From assembly GCA_001618615.1 (NCBI GenBank), contig LKHB01000224.1:1-41337 (forward strand): 41,337 bases of DNA. The letters are read 5' to 3'. A model generated the notes under the pieces. That model had not been told where the DNA came from. It ran no database searches and saw nothing but the letters and a program-made list of their open reading frames with translations. Below are positions 15,551 through 23,996 of the stretch, in pieces. The DNA is from Fermentibacter danicus. Its GTDB lineage: Bacteria; Fermentibacterota; Fermentibacteria; Fermentibacterales; Fermentibacteraceae. The first letter of the stretch is position 1, and each line of letters begins with the position of its first letter. A program made the position numbers and the translations under genes.

Positions 15551-16164
15551 AGCGGATGACGGCTCTTGTGTTCCTGATCTTCGCGGCCTCATGCGGATCG
15601 AGGCCGATGGATACGGACGAGTCGGGGCTGATAAGGGAGGAGAGCGACATCACTGCCTTCGCCAGAGCCTCCCAGCTCTACTTCAGGGGCAATCTCTCCA
15701 GGGCGAGGGATGGATTCAACGCGATCATATACAGGTATCCGGATTCGGTTCTCGGCGAGGATGCGGCCCTGGCCGCGAGGAGGATAGATCAGGATCTCGG
15801 ATCGACCCGGCAAGTCGACTCCGGAAGAGCCCCGTCGCGCGGCGTGGAGATCGCCGTAGTCGGTCTGCCCGTCAATTCCGCACGCATATCCTCGATCTCC
15901 TCCGCACTCCGGGCTTCCGGCTGGACCTCCTGGCCGGTGCAGGACGCAGGAGCCCCGGACATCACGATGGTTCTCTTCCCGGACGGGCTCGCCCCGGAAG
16001 CCGAGGTCGCCGGGGACTCCCTGCATGCCTGGCTGACATCGCCTTCGTCCATCCCGGTGCAGCCCGGGGGGCAGATGATGGATGCAATCGTACCCGGCCA
16101 CACCGGCCTCGTTGTGATAATCGGCGGGGATGCGGTTGTATCGCCGCGCGCTCCGTCGAACTGA
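15547..16164 (+). CDS. Lipoprotein with BamD-like TPR segment and LytR_C-like domain
   Basis: 205 residues. The signal peptide ends in a lipobox (FAASC), so the mature protein should be a lipoprotein anchored at Cys16. Residues about 35-80 look like a single TPR/BamD-like hairpin (RASQLYFRGNLSRARDGFN, then YPDSVLGEDAAL). Residues about 98-200 start EIAVVGLPVN and run as alternating strands and helices similar to the LytR/CpsA C-terminal domain, ending in GLVVIIGGD. This domain is often attached to envelope proteins, but its ligand is not settled. The ATG overlaps the ftsK stop and lolA follows 15 bases later, so an envelope or septum role is a reasonable inference. Confidence 0.6.
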   Translation: MKRMTALVFLIFAASCGSRPMDTDESGLIREESDITAFARASQLYFRGNLSRARDGFNAIIYRYPDSVLGEDAALAARRIDQDLGSTRQVDSGRAPSRGVEIAVVGLPVNSARISSISSALRASGWTSWPVQDAGAPDITMVLFPDGLAPEAEVAGDSLHAWLTSPSSIPVQPGGQMMDAIVPGHTGLVVIIGGDAVVSPRAPSN

Positions 16165-16179
16165 CCGGAGGATGACGAC

Positions 16180-16776
16180 TTGACCACTCTTCCCATCGCA
16201 CTCTTCCTCGTCGCAGCGGGCACCGGCCCGGCCGCATGCATGCTCGACAGGCTGGAAGCGGCAAGCCTTCTCGAGGCCGGATTCGAACAGACCGACTTCT
16301 GGGCTCTCACCAGGGAGACGGAGGTATCCACCGGCACGCTGGTCCTGTCGCGTGACGGCAGATTCCTCCTGGACTACTCCGATCCCGGGGGCAGGAGGAT
16401 GGGTTTCGACGGAGAAGCCCTGTACACGGTGGATCCTCTCTACAGGCAGGTTCTCATCGATTCCTCCTCGCAACCCGCGAGCTTCACGGCGCTTCTCGAA
16501 TCCATCCGCGACCCGGAGATCCCCGCCGTTTCGAGCTGCTCCGGCGACACCGTATTCGTGGTGATGGACGGTCCGACAGGGCAGGGCATCTCCAGGATGG
16601 AGTTCTGCTTCCTCTCCTCCGACAGTCTTCCCCGAAGCCTCTCCACGTTCGACCAGAACGGCAACTGGAGCAGATGGCGGCTCACCGGGGTCTCGGTATC
16701 CGACGACGCCCCCGGTTCCGTCTTCGAACTCGTCCCCCCCGCAGGCTACGAGGTGCTGAGAGCTGGAGACCTCTGA
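16180..16776 (+). CDS. lolA: Outer-membrane lipoprotein carrier LolA-like
   Basis: 198 residues. LolA carries lipoproteins across the periplasm from the LolCDE transporter to the outer membrane. The pattern VSTGTLVLSRDGRFLLDYSDPGG, then GFDGEALYTVDPLYRQVLI, is the characteristic beta-strand run of LolA/LolB folds; an N-terminal signal segment (LPIALFLVAAGTGPAA) is present. The start is TTG 16180, supported by GGAGGA 7 bases upstream; the ATG at 16172 runs straight into a stop. RimO follows after a single base. LolCDE and LolB genes are not in the window. The several lipoprotein genes around it are likely cargo, which is inference. Confidence 0.72.
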   Translation: MTTLPIALFLVAAGTGPAACMLDRLEAASLLEAGFEQTDFWALTRETEVSTGTLVLSRDGRFLLDYSDPGGRRMGFDGEALYTVDPLYRQVLIDSSSQPASFTALLESIRDPEIPAVSSCSGDTVFVVMDGPTGQGISRMEFCFLSSDSLPRSLSTFDQNGNWSRWRLTGVSVSDDAPGSVFELVPPAGYEVLRAGDL

Positions 16777-16777
16777 C

Positions 16778-18046
16778 TTGAGTCCCCGCTCCGCCTGCAT
16801 CATCACCCTCGGATGCCCCAGGAACGAGGTGGATTCCGAAGCCTTCGCCGGGGTTCTGCGGCAGGCCGGGTGGAAGCGCGTCTCCGATCCCGGGCGTGCC
16901 GGTCTCCTCCTGCTCAACACCTGCGCCTTCATCGGCCCGGCAGTCGAGGAGTCGCTCGAGGCTCTGGATGAGGCAATGGAATGGAAACGCTCGGGCGACG
17001 GCCGCATCCTGGTTCTGGCCGGATGCCTGCCCGGGCGGTTCGGCGACGACGGCTCCGGCGGCCTGGAGGAAATCGACCTGATAATCGGCCCGGGCGATTC
17101 GGAAGGTCTCGCGGGATTCCTCGGTACGGACGCCGCGTCCGGTGTCCGCGCCAGGCTCGGGCGGCGGTTCGACCGCTATCTGAAGATCGCCGACGGATGC
17201 CTGAACAGGTGCTCCTTCTGCGTACTGCCGGCCATAAGGGGACCTTTCCGCCCCGCCCGCCGGAACACTATCCTGGCGGATGCGGACTCCCTTGCAGAAT
17301 CGGGAGCCAGGGAGATAGGCATCGTGGGGCAGGATCTCCTCGCCTGGAAGGACGGCGCATGCGGCCCGGCCGATCTGGTTTCGGAGCTGGCGGCGCGACA
17401 TCCCGACATATGGTTCCGCCTCTATTATCTCCACCCGGGACGGTTCGACGGTTCGGTGATCGAAGCCATGCGGAACCATCGCAACATCGCCCCCTATATC
17501 GATCTTTCGGTTCAGCATGCATCGGATCGCATCCTGACCAGGATGAACAGGGGATACGGCAGAAGCAGGCTCGAGGATATCGCCGGCATGATCTCGCACG
17601 GCGGCATCGAAACCGCCTGCCGTCTGACCGTGATTGCAGGCTATCCAGGAGAGACCGACTCCGACTTCGATGAACTCTGCTCCTTCCTGTCGGGCTTCCC
17701 GTCCCTGCGCAGCCTCGTGGTCTTTCAGTACTGGCACGAGGAGGGCTCTCCCGAATACGCACGCGGGGATGCCGACCTGATCGATCCGTCCCTGGCCGCC
17801 GAGAGGGTGTGCAGGCTCGATTCGATGGCCGAGGAAGCCGCAGAGTCGTGGGGGGAGCGCCTTGCGGGCAGGACGACCAGGGTTCTCGCGGAGACCACCC
17901 GGAGGGGCCGCACATGGTTCGACGCCCCCCTGGTCGATGGCGAAGCCGTTTTCAGCGATCCGGTGAAGCCGGGGAAGTTTTATGATGTGCTTGTCGGGGA
18001 GTGCAGAGGACTCTCCACCCAGGTTTCCGTGCCGCCCGGGAATTGA
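16778..18046 (+). CDS. rimO: Ribosomal protein S12 methylthiotransferase RimO
   Basis: 422 residues. RimO adds a methylthio group to an aspartate of ribosomal protein S12 with two Fe-S clusters. The N-terminal UPF0004 part carries three Cys: TLGCPRNEVDSE (C13), LLNTCAFIG and VLAGCLPGR. The radical SAM part has ADGCLNRCSFCVLPAIRGPFRPAR, and the SPxR-like, hydrophobic run fits RimO better than MiaB; LGCPRNEVD is the RimO-type opening. A TRAM-like C-terminus runs from about residue 355 (GRTTRVLAE to KPGKFYDV). The start is TTG 16778, one base after the lolA stop, with GGAG 9 bases upstream. The gene ends a run of tightly spaced genes; 78 bases follow before the next start. Confidence 0.9.
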   Translation: MSPRSACIITLGCPRNEVDSEAFAGVLRQAGWKRVSDPGRAGLLLLNTCAFIGPAVEESLEALDEAMEWKRSGDGRILVLAGCLPGRFGDDGSGGLEEIDLIIGPGDSEGLAGFLGTDAASGVRARLGRRFDRYLKIADGCLNRCSFCVLPAIRGPFRPARRNTILADADSLAESGAREIGIVGQDLLAWKDGACGPADLVSELAARHPDIWFRLYYLHPGRFDGSVIEAMRNHRNIAPYIDLSVQHASDRILTRMNRGYGRSRLEDIAGMISHGGIETACRLTVIAGYPGETDSDFDELCSFLSGFPSLRSLVVFQYWHEEGSPEYARGDADLIDPSLAAERVCRLDSMAEEAAESWGERLAGRTTRVLAETTRRGRTWFDAPLVDGEAVFSDPVKPGKFYDVLVGECRGLSTQVSVPPGN

Positions 18047-18124
18047 CAGAGGGAGCGCTCTGATCGATTCTTCCAGGGTTCGTCCGCGATCCGTTGGATA
18101 GACAAGAGATGGGATGGTGCTGTC

Positions 18125-18745
18125 GTGTCGATGCCTGTCGTTGTTCTGACCTGTGCCGCTCTTGCACTCCCCGTGTCCAATCTGGAACTCGCCGAACAGA
18201 TCGTCAGCGAGGCCTGCGTCTCGATATCCGATTCCCTCGTCGATTCGGGCGTGGGCACGGTGATGCTGGAGATCGCCGGTGACCATCCCGGCAACTGGCT
18301 CGTGGAGCAGTGCGTCAAGACGGAACTGGGGGCACGCGGTCTCACCGTACTGACACGGGAAACAAGACCGGCTCCCGACTCCTCCATGGACCATGCCATG
18401 CTCTTCGACCTCGTCGTCCGACCGATGGAACTATCCATCGTCTTCGGCGGTACAAGCCGGTCCTGGCTGATCGGTCCGAAGAGCGTCGAGAGGATGGCCG
18501 TCTGCGAACTGTATTCCGAACTGCGCGATACCGGAGGAACGATCTGCACCACCGTCAGGAGCAGTTCCTCCAGATCGGACAGGGTGCCCGTCGACGATCT
18601 CCAGTCCCTCAGAGGCTCCTCGGATCAGGTCTGGCTCAGGGGCGGAGAACTGCAGGCCTCGAGCGGCGGCATACTCGAACCACTCGTGGTCACGGGCGTC
18701 GTGGCGAGCCTGATCTATCTCTTCTATTCCAGCAGGGCCGAATGA
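18125..18745 (+). CDS. Unknown envelope protein with C-terminal membrane anchor
   Basis: 206 residues from GTG 18125 (ATG 18131 is an alternative). I do not recognise the family. An N-terminal hydrophobic segment (PVVVLTCAALALPVS) looks like a signal sequence; the last 25 residues contain another (LEPLVVTGVVASLIYLFYSS) followed by a short tail. The middle starts with LAEQIVSEACVSISDSL and GNWLVEQCVKTELGARGLTVL, which resembles the alternating helix-strand pattern of FlgO/TolB-N-like domains, but the match is too weak to name it. It has three Cys in the mature part. The stop overlaps the ATG of a TPR lipoprotein (ATGA), with bamD next, so it probably works in the envelope. Confidence 0.6.
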   Translation: MSMPVVVLTCAALALPVSNLELAEQIVSEACVSISDSLVDSGVGTVMLEIAGDHPGNWLVEQCVKTELGARGLTVLTRETRPAPDSSMDHAMLFDLVVRPMELSIVFGGTSRSWLIGPKSVERMAVCELYSELRDTGGTICTTVRSSSSRSDRVPVDDLQSLRGSSDQVWLRGGELQASSGGILEPLVVTGVVASLIYLFYSSRAE

Positions 18746-19728
18746 GACGAATCCTGCCGGCGGTTCCGGTACTGCTGCTGCTCGCATGCGGAGGCGGCGG
18801 AGGCAGGTCCGGTCTGCTCGAGGAGGCCCGCGAGCTGAAGCAGGCGGGTCACTTCTCCGAGGCCCTCGTGCTCTACAGGGAGGCGCTGACCCGGGATAGC
18901 GCCGCATACGACCGGGACGCCTGGCTGGAGTATGGCGACACGGCTCTCCTGGCCTATGGGGCCGAACGGAACAGATCGGTGCGCCAGCAGACACTGGAGG
19001 TTCTCACGGCGCTTCAGAGCGATTCCACGCTCAGGGGTGGGGTCAGGCTGTCCGAGATGTGGCGGCGTCTCGCCTGGGAGATGATAAGGGACAGGGATTC
19101 GCTCCAGGCCTTCGCCGCACTCGAGAGTTCCCTTGTCTCCGCCGACATGCTCCAGGTCTTCGAGGAAGAGTGGCTCTTCAGAGGCGTCTACGCCTCCCGG
19201 CACCTCCCCCTCGTGGCCGGACTCACGGATTCCCTTTCGATGACACCGGGGGGCGACGAGCTGCTCCGGAGTTATGCCGAGAGGCATCTGGTGGAGCTAT
19301 CCCGCATACCCCTCATGCGGACGGATCTAAGAGGACAGGTTCTTCTCGCGCAAGCATTTCTGCTACCCTTCACGGACAGGCGGACCGAGGAACTCGAAGT
19401 CCTCACGGAACTCGACAGGATGGGCGGAATGTATCCGGCTCTGCGGGAGAGGCGGATGAGGCTGCTTCTCGACGGAGCCTCGGAGGACATTCGACTGGGC
19501 AGGAGCGCCCTCGCCAGGGAGAAGCTGCTGGAAGTGTGGGATTCCAATTTCGCCACGGACAGGGTGGAGGCGGCTCTCATGCTGGGCGTGATGGCCGAGG
19601 AGTCCGGGCGGCCCGAAGAGGCTCTGGGCTGGTACAGATCGGCCTGCAACGCCTCTCCGGGCCTCGGATCGCCCGCCGCGGCCGAGGCTGCGGCCAGGCG
19701 CGACTCATTGCTGTTCATGCAGACCTGA
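18742..19728 (+). CDS. TPR-rich lipoprotein
   Basis: 328 residues. A signal peptide ends in LLLLACGGG, giving a lipoprotein with Cys at about residue 15. The mature part is helical with TPR-like hairpins: RELKQAGHFSEALVLYREAL (residues about 27-46), several less regular repeats, and a final EESGRPEEALGWYRSACNASPG near the C-terminus. TPR domains bind proteins, so this is probably a periplasmic scaffold. It overlaps the unknown protein gene by 4 bases and is 15 bases before bamD, so it may belong to the same outer-membrane assembly unit, but there is no specific family call. Confidence 0.72.
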   Translation: MRRILPAVPVLLLLACGGGGGRSGLLEEARELKQAGHFSEALVLYREALTRDSAAYDRDAWLEYGDTALLAYGAERNRSVRQQTLEVLTALQSDSTLRGGVRLSEMWRRLAWEMIRDRDSLQAFAALESSLVSADMLQVFEEEWLFRGVYASRHLPLVAGLTDSLSMTPGGDELLRSYAERHLVELSRIPLMRTDLRGQVLLAQAFLLPFTDRRTEELEVLTELDRMGGMYPALRERRMRLLLDGASEDIRLGRSALAREKLLEVWDSNFATDRVEAALMLGVMAEESGRPEEALGWYRSACNASPGLGSPAAAEAAARRDSLLFMQT

Positions 19729-19743
19729 ACCGACGGGAGACAG

Positions 19744-20523
19744 ATGAGAACGACACCCCACGGCTGGAACCCCGTTCGCGTGATTCCAGTCGCCATCTCC
19801 CTGATCGCGGCACTCTCCACCGGATGCGGGAACCGGTACGAGAGTGCGGGCCTTTCCAGAGAGGCGCTGGAGACCATCGCCGCGAGGGCCTTCGACGAGG
19901 GAGACTGGGCGAACTCGGAGATCCTCTACACCCAGCTTCTGTTCAACTACCCGGGGGCGACCGATACGGATCTGTACGTCTACCGGCTCGGCGTGTCGGA
20001 TGCCGGTCAGAGACTCTGGGTGGAAGCCGATTTCCAGTTCAGGAGGGTGATCGACGAGTTTCCGGGCAGTGCCCTGGCCGACGATGCACGCTATCAGATA
20101 GCACGAACCTTCTGGCTCCAGAAGAGGGACTTCAGGAGGGATCTGACTCCGGTCACGCGGGCTCTCGAGGAGACAGCCGTCTTCTTCGAGGACTACCCGG
20201 GCTCCAGCCTCACTCCCCGGGTCGAGGCGCTCAGGGACAGTTGCCTGGCCCATCTGGCGAGGCGTTCGCTGTTCCTCGGGCAGTTCTACGAGAGACGAGG
20301 GAGGCACGAGGCCGCCATGCTGTACTACAGGGAGGCACTGGAGGACTACATGGGCGGAGACTGCCTGGGTGAACTACTGGTATCGATGGGCGGCCTGTAC
20401 GAGAAGATGAACAACGCCTTCGCCGCCAGATCCAGCTACAACAGGGCCATCTCCGAATGCGGCGTCACCGGAGACCTGCTCGACAAGGCCGAGGAGGGGC
20501 TCTCCAGGGTGGGTGGCATGTGA
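19744..20523 (+). CDS. bamD: BamD-like outer-membrane assembly lipoprotein
   Basis: 259 residues. The lipobox is ALSTGCGN at about residue 28. The helices that follow carry the BamD/YfiO TPR pattern: ALETIAARAFDEGDWANSEILYTQLLFNYPGA, then FQFRRVIDEFPGSALADDARYQIARTFW, then VFFEDYPGSSLTPRVEAL. BamD is the essential partner of BamA in inserting beta-barrel proteins into the outer membrane. The length matches the family. GGGAG lies just upstream of ATG 19744. The stop overlaps nadD as GTGA. BamA is not in the window. Because other TPR lipoproteins share this pattern, the bamD label is likely but not certain. Confidence 0.75.
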   Translation: MRTTPHGWNPVRVIPVAISLIAALSTGCGNRYESAGLSREALETIAARAFDEGDWANSEILYTQLLFNYPGATDTDLYVYRLGVSDAGQRLWVEADFQFRRVIDEFPGSALADDARYQIARTFWLQKRDFRRDLTPVTRALEETAVFFEDYPGSSLTPRVEALRDSCLAHLARRSLFLGQFYERRGRHEAAMLYYREALEDYMGGDCLGELLVSMGGLYEKMNNAFAARSSYNRAISECGVTGDLLDKAEEGLSRVGGM

Positions 20524-21101
20524 CGGGCATCCTGGGCGGGACGTTCGATCCGCCCCATTACGGCCATCTGGTCCTGGCCGAGGAGGCCCGCGCAGTATTC
20601 GGTCTGGACAGGGTGCTTCTCGTGCCCTCCCGGTGTCCGCCTCACAAGAGCAGTTCCGTCGTATCGCCCTTCCAGGACAGGCTGTCCATGCTCAGGCTCG
20701 CCGCCGAGGACAATCCCTTCCTCGAGGTCGCCGACATGGAGTCGGAGGACGGACCCTCGTACACGATCGACCTGCTAAGAAGGGCCGTCTCGCTCGGGCT
20801 GGAGCCGGTCTTCATCATGGGGACCGATGAGATTCCCGAGATGGCCTCCTGGAAGGACTTCCCGCATTTCCTAGACCTGGCGCGCTTCGTGGCCGGAACC
20901 AGGGCCGGGGCGGAGGGCGTGGTCTTCCCGCCGGAGGCGCTGGGCAGGGTGGAGGTTTTCGAGATGCCGGGCATGATGATCTCCTCCAGCTCGATCAGAG
21001 CCAGGTTTGCCCGGTCCGGACCCGTGAGATATCTTATTCCCGAGTCTGTCCGGAGCTTCGTGTCCAGAAAGGGGCTCTATGGCTTCCGAGAAGGGCATTG
21101 A
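20520..21101 (+). CDS. nadD: Nicotinate-nucleotide adenylyltransferase
   Basis: 193 residues. NadD joins nicotinate mononucleotide with ATP to give nicotinate adenine dinucleotide in NAD synthesis. The nucleotidyl-transferase signature GGTFDPPHYGHL is at the N-terminus (the HxGH motif is HYGH), VPSRCPPHKSS follows, FIMGTDEIPEMASWKDF is present, and ISSSSIRARF near the C-terminus is the ISSTxIR motif. GTG 20520 overlaps the bamD stop and is preferred because it begins MTGILGGTF as in the family. The 3' end overlaps pilT by 23 bases. The common neighbours rsfS and proB are absent. Confidence 0.93.
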   Translation: MTGILGGTFDPPHYGHLVLAEEARAVFGLDRVLLVPSRCPPHKSSSVVSPFQDRLSMLRLAAEDNPFLEVADMESEDGPSYTIDLLRRAVSLGLEPVFIMGTDEIPEMASWKDFPHFLDLARFVAGTRAGAEGVVFPPEALGRVEVFEMPGMMISSSSIRARFARSGPVRYLIPESVRSFVSRKGLYGFREGH

Positions 21102-22182
21102 CCGCCTCCTGTCCGTCCTGCTCGCAGAAGACGTCAGCGACATCCACTTCAAGGTCGGGAGCCCGCCGATCCTGAGAAAGGCCGGGTTGATAGTCAGGGC
21201 CGAGGACATCGGCGCACTCCAGCCCGAGCACATCGACCAGCTCGCCTTCGAGATGATGTCGGAGAAGCAGAGGGCGAGGTTCATGGAAGGCTCCGAGATC
21301 GACCTCGCGCATTCCCTGCCCGGCAAGGCCCGCTTCCGCGTGAACGTCTACAGACAGAGGGGTTCGGCCGCCATCGTGATGAGGCGCATCCCCTACGAGA
21401 TTCCCGACATAGACAGCCTGGGCCTGCCTCCCATAGTGAAGAGGATAGCACTCGAGCAGCGGGGGCTGGTCCTCGTCACAGGGGCGACGGGGAGCGGGAA
21501 GTCCACCACGCTGGCCTCCATGATCGACTACATCAACCAGCACGAGAAGAAGCACATCGTGACGATAGAGGATCCGATCGAGTTCCTTCACCACGACGGG
21601 AAATCGAGCATCTGCCAGCGCGAGGTCGGCATAGACACCGAGACCTGGACGTCCGCGCTCAGGTCGGTCTTCAGACAGGATCCCGACGTCATTCTGATCG
21701 GAGAGATGAGGGACGCCTCGAGCGCCGCCATAGCCATAACCGGAGCGGAGACGGGGCATCTTGTGATGAGCACCCTCCATACGTCCGACGCTCCGGAGAC
21801 CGTGAACAGGATCATCGACATGTTCCCTCCCCAGCAGCAGAAGCAGGTGAGGACCCAGCTCGGCGGCCTGCTGAAGTCGGTGATCAGCCAGAGGCTGCTC
21901 ACCAACAGGGAGGGGACGGGGCTCGTCCTGGCCGCCGAGGTCATGGTCCACACCGCTCTGATCCAGAACTGCATCATCGATCCGCTGCAGACCCACATGA
22001 TCCGCGACGCCATCGAGACGAGCGGATTGCAGTACGGCATGCAGAGTTTCGACATGGCTCTGCTGAGGCTCCTCGCCCAGGGCAGCATCGACGAGGCCAC
22101 CGCGCTGGCCGCAGCGACGAATCCCACCGCTCTGCAGCTCAAGCTGAAGGGCGTCGAAGCGCCCTCGGACTGGAGGATGTAG
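21079..22182 (+). CDS. pilT: Type IV pilus retraction ATPase PilT
   Basis: 367 residues, the normal PilT length. It is the hexameric motor that pulls pili back. The opening LLAEDVSDIHFKVGSPP is the N-terminal N1D pattern; the core has Walker A GATGSGKSTT at about residue 134, the Asp box (TIEDPIEFLHHD), Walker B (DVILIGEMRD), the His box (MSTLHTSDA), and the PilT-type C-terminus. The sequence places it with PilT/PilU rather than PilB. It sits between nadD and an NfeD gene, far from the pilin genes at the window start, and overlaps nadD by 23 bases. PilB and PilQ are not seen. It supports true retractile pili rather than only a secretion pseudopilus. Confidence 0.95.
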   Translation: MASEKGIDRLLSVLLAEDVSDIHFKVGSPPILRKAGLIVRAEDIGALQPEHIDQLAFEMMSEKQRARFMEGSEIDLAHSLPGKARFRVNVYRQRGSAAIVMRRIPYEIPDIDSLGLPPIVKRIALEQRGLVLVTGATGSGKSTTLASMIDYINQHEKKHIVTIEDPIEFLHHDGKSSICQREVGIDTETWTSALRSVFRQDPDVILIGEMRDASSAAIAITGAETGHLVMSTLHTSDAPETVNRIIDMFPPQQQKQVRTQLGGLLKSVISQRLLTNREGTGLVLAAEVMVHTALIQNCIIDPLQTHMIRDAIETSGLQYGMQSFDMALLRLLAQGSIDEATALAAATNPTALQLKLKGVEAPSDWRM

Positions 22183-22183
22183 C

Positions 22184-22474
22184 GTGGAACTCCTGTGTTC
22201 CGATCTGCTGCTTACATTCGTGTTCCTGATCCTTCTGGCCGTCGTGCTGGTCCGGCTTTCCGTGAAGGCGCACAAGGGGCCCGTGCTGACCGGCAACGAG
22301 GGCATGATCGGACTGACGGGCATCGTAACGGAAGGCAGGGGGTTCAGGGACAGATATCAGGTCGAGGTCCGCGGCGAGCTCTGGTGGTGCCGGAGCTCCC
22401 ATAAGCTGGAACCGGGGATGGAAGTCAGGGTCACCGGCATCGACGACCTTCTGCTGGACGTGCTTCCCGTCTGA
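22184..22474 (+). CDS. nfeD: Short NfeD-family membrane protein
   Basis: 96 residues. One membrane segment (LLLTFVFLILLAVVLVRLSV) is followed by a small beta-barrel OB-like domain typical of the NfeD C-terminus: GMIGLTGIVTEGRG, then YQVEVRGELWWCRSS, then LEPGMEVRVTGIDDLLLDV. This is the short NfeD1b type, without the ClpP-class protease part. Such proteins are encoded next to a stomatin-like slipin and form a membrane partner pair; that slipin follows here. GTG 22184 lies two bases after the pilT stop, so translation is closely coupled. Confidence 0.85.
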   Translation: MELLCSDLLLTFVFLILLAVVLVRLSVKAHKGPVLTGNEGMIGLTGIVTEGRGFRDRYQVEVRGELWWCRSSHKLEPGMEVRVTGIDDLLLDVLPV

Positions 22475-22521
22475 TCGAGCGCGGGCCGGTCGAAGAATTC
22501 CTGACGACCTGAGAACGGGGT

Positions 22522-22523
22522 NN
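22522..22523. other. Assembly gap inside the slipin 5' end
   Basis: An 'nn' mark where the start codon and membrane anchor of the slipin should be. No start codon fits the frame on the left side, so more than two bases must be missing. Confidence 0.8.
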
Positions 22524-23234
22524 CTGCTGTCATCCCTCCGGGTGCTGAAGGAGTACCAGAGGGGTGTGATCTTCCGCCTCGGCAAGGTCTCTGGAGTCAA
22601 GGGCCCCGGTCTGATCGTCGTATGGCCCGTCATCGACCAGATGAAGAGGGTGGATCTCAGGGTCGTGACCATGGACGTTCCGCCCCAGGACGTGATCACG
22701 AAGGACAATGTCTCCGTGAAGGTCAACGCCGTGGTCTACTTCCGCGTGCTCGACCCGGTGAAGGCTACGATAGAAGTCGAAAACTACCACTACGCCACCA
22801 GCCAGCTCGCTCAGACCACCCTGAGGAGCGTGCTCGGCGAATCCGTGATGGACGAACTCCTCTCCAACCGCGAGCAGATCAACTCCCATCTCCAGTCGAT
22901 CCTCGACCGGCTCACCGACCCCTGGGGCATCAAGGTGACCATGGTCGAGGTCAAGCACGTCGACCTCCCCGTGGAGATGCAGAGGGTGATGGCGAGGCAG
23001 GCGGAGGCCGAGAGGGACCGCAGGGCCAAGATCATCTACGCCGACGCCGAGTTCCAGGCCTCGCAGAAGCTGGCCGACGCGGCCGACATCATCAGCACGC
23101 ACCCGATCGCCCTCCAGCTCAGGTATCTGCAAACGCTCACCGAGATAGCTTCCGAGCACAACTCCACGACCATCTTCCCGCTGCCGATCGAGCTTATCAA
23201 GCCGTTCCTCAAGCTGGTGAAGGATCAGGAATGA
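22524..23234 (+). CDS. Slipin/stomatin-like SPFH protein, N-terminus lost in an assembly gap
   Basis: 236 residues visible. The frame opens right after the gap with LLSSLRVLKEYQRGVIFRLG, which in slipins follows the N-terminal membrane segment; the start and most of that segment are therefore missing. The SPFH domain is complete from there: GVKGPGLIVVWPVIDQM, VDLRVVTMDVPPQDVITKDN, VKVNAVVYFRV, YHYATSQLAQTTLRSVLGE, and a C-terminal helix (QRVMARQAEAERDRRAKII). Slipins form oligomeric scaffolds at the membrane, often with NfeD, which is encoded just upstream. The stop overlaps dapA (ATGA). A few C-terminal residues (PFLKLVKDQE) end it normally. Confidence 0.88.
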   Translation: MLSSLRVLKEYQRGVIFRLGKVSGVKGPGLIVVWPVIDQMKRVDLRVVTMDVPPQDVITKDNVSVKVNAVVYFRVLDPVKATIEVENYHYATSQLAQTTLRSVLGESVMDELLSNREQINSHLQSILDRLTDPWGIKVTMVEVKHVDLPVEMQRVMARQAEAERDRRAKIIYADAEFQASQKLADAADIISTHPIALQLRYLQTLTEIASEHNSTTIFPLPIELIKPFLKLVKDQE

Positions 23235-23996
23235 AGCGCTTTACCGGGGCCTGGACCGCGCTGGTGACGCCGTTCCGCAACGGCGCGGTGGACTATGAAG
23301 CCCTCGGGCGTCTGATCGACATGCAGATCGACGAGGGAATCGACGGACTCGTAGCCTGCGGCTGCACCGGGGAGGCCGCCACGCTGAGGCATGACGAGCA
23401 TCTCGAAGTCGTGCGCTTCACNNCTCCTCGTAATCACGCCCTACTACAACAAGCCTACGCAGGAGGGCCTCGTCGCCCATTTCGAAGCGGTGGCCGGGGC
23501 CTCCGACTCGCCGGTAGTCGTCTACAACGTCCCGGGGCGCACCGGCGTGTCCATTGCCCCCGCGACAGTGGCGAAGCTCGCCGCCCATCCCGGGATCGTG
23601 TGCATCAAGGAGGCCGGAGGAGCCGTCGAGAGGGTGACGGCCATCCGTACGCTCTGCGACATCGGGATTCTGAGCGGCGACGATCATCTGGCGCTCGCCG
23701 AGGTGGCGACGGGCGCCGACGGGGTCATTTCGGTGGTGTCGAACGTGGCTCCCGCCGCAACGGCCGAGATGATGAGACTTGGACTGGACAACCGGTTCGA
23801 CGCGGCGAGGAAGATAAACAACAGGCTGTATCCGCTGATCGGGGCTCTATTCGTCGAATCGAACCCGATCCCCGTGAAGTGCGCCCTGGCGATGATGGGG
23901 ATCATCGAAAACGAGCTCAGGCTGCCGCTGACCCCCATGAGGCAGGATCTGCGGGGCGGACTCGAGGCCGCAATGAGGACGGCCGGTCTGCTTTGA
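23231..23996 (+). CDS. dapA: 4-hydroxy-tetrahydrodipicolinate synthase, interrupted by an assembly gap
   Basis: DapA condenses pyruvate with aspartate semialdehyde in lysine/diaminopimelate synthesis. The left part (23231-23421) has MKRFTGAWTALVTPF and CGCTGEAATL. The right part (from 23424, a different frame) begins LLVITPYYNKPTQEG and holds YNVPGRTG, the Schiff-base Lys in CIKEAGG, and GDDHLALAEVATGADGVISV. Between them DapA normally has about 36 residues, including the VPVIAGTGSxST strand, so about 110 bases are missing at 'nn' 23422-23423. It is not a real frameshift. ATG 23231 overlaps the slipin stop; the stop overlaps the dapB start. Confidence 0.9.
23422..23423. other. Assembly gap in dapA
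   Basis: Sequence on the two sides belongs to the same gene but to different frames, with about 36 expected residues absent. Confidence 0.85.

Noticed and set aside
23391..23996. A separate, short DapA-like gene starting after the break
   Set aside because: The apparent start lies before the 'nn' mark in the wrong frame; both halves are parts of one DapA separated by missing sequence.
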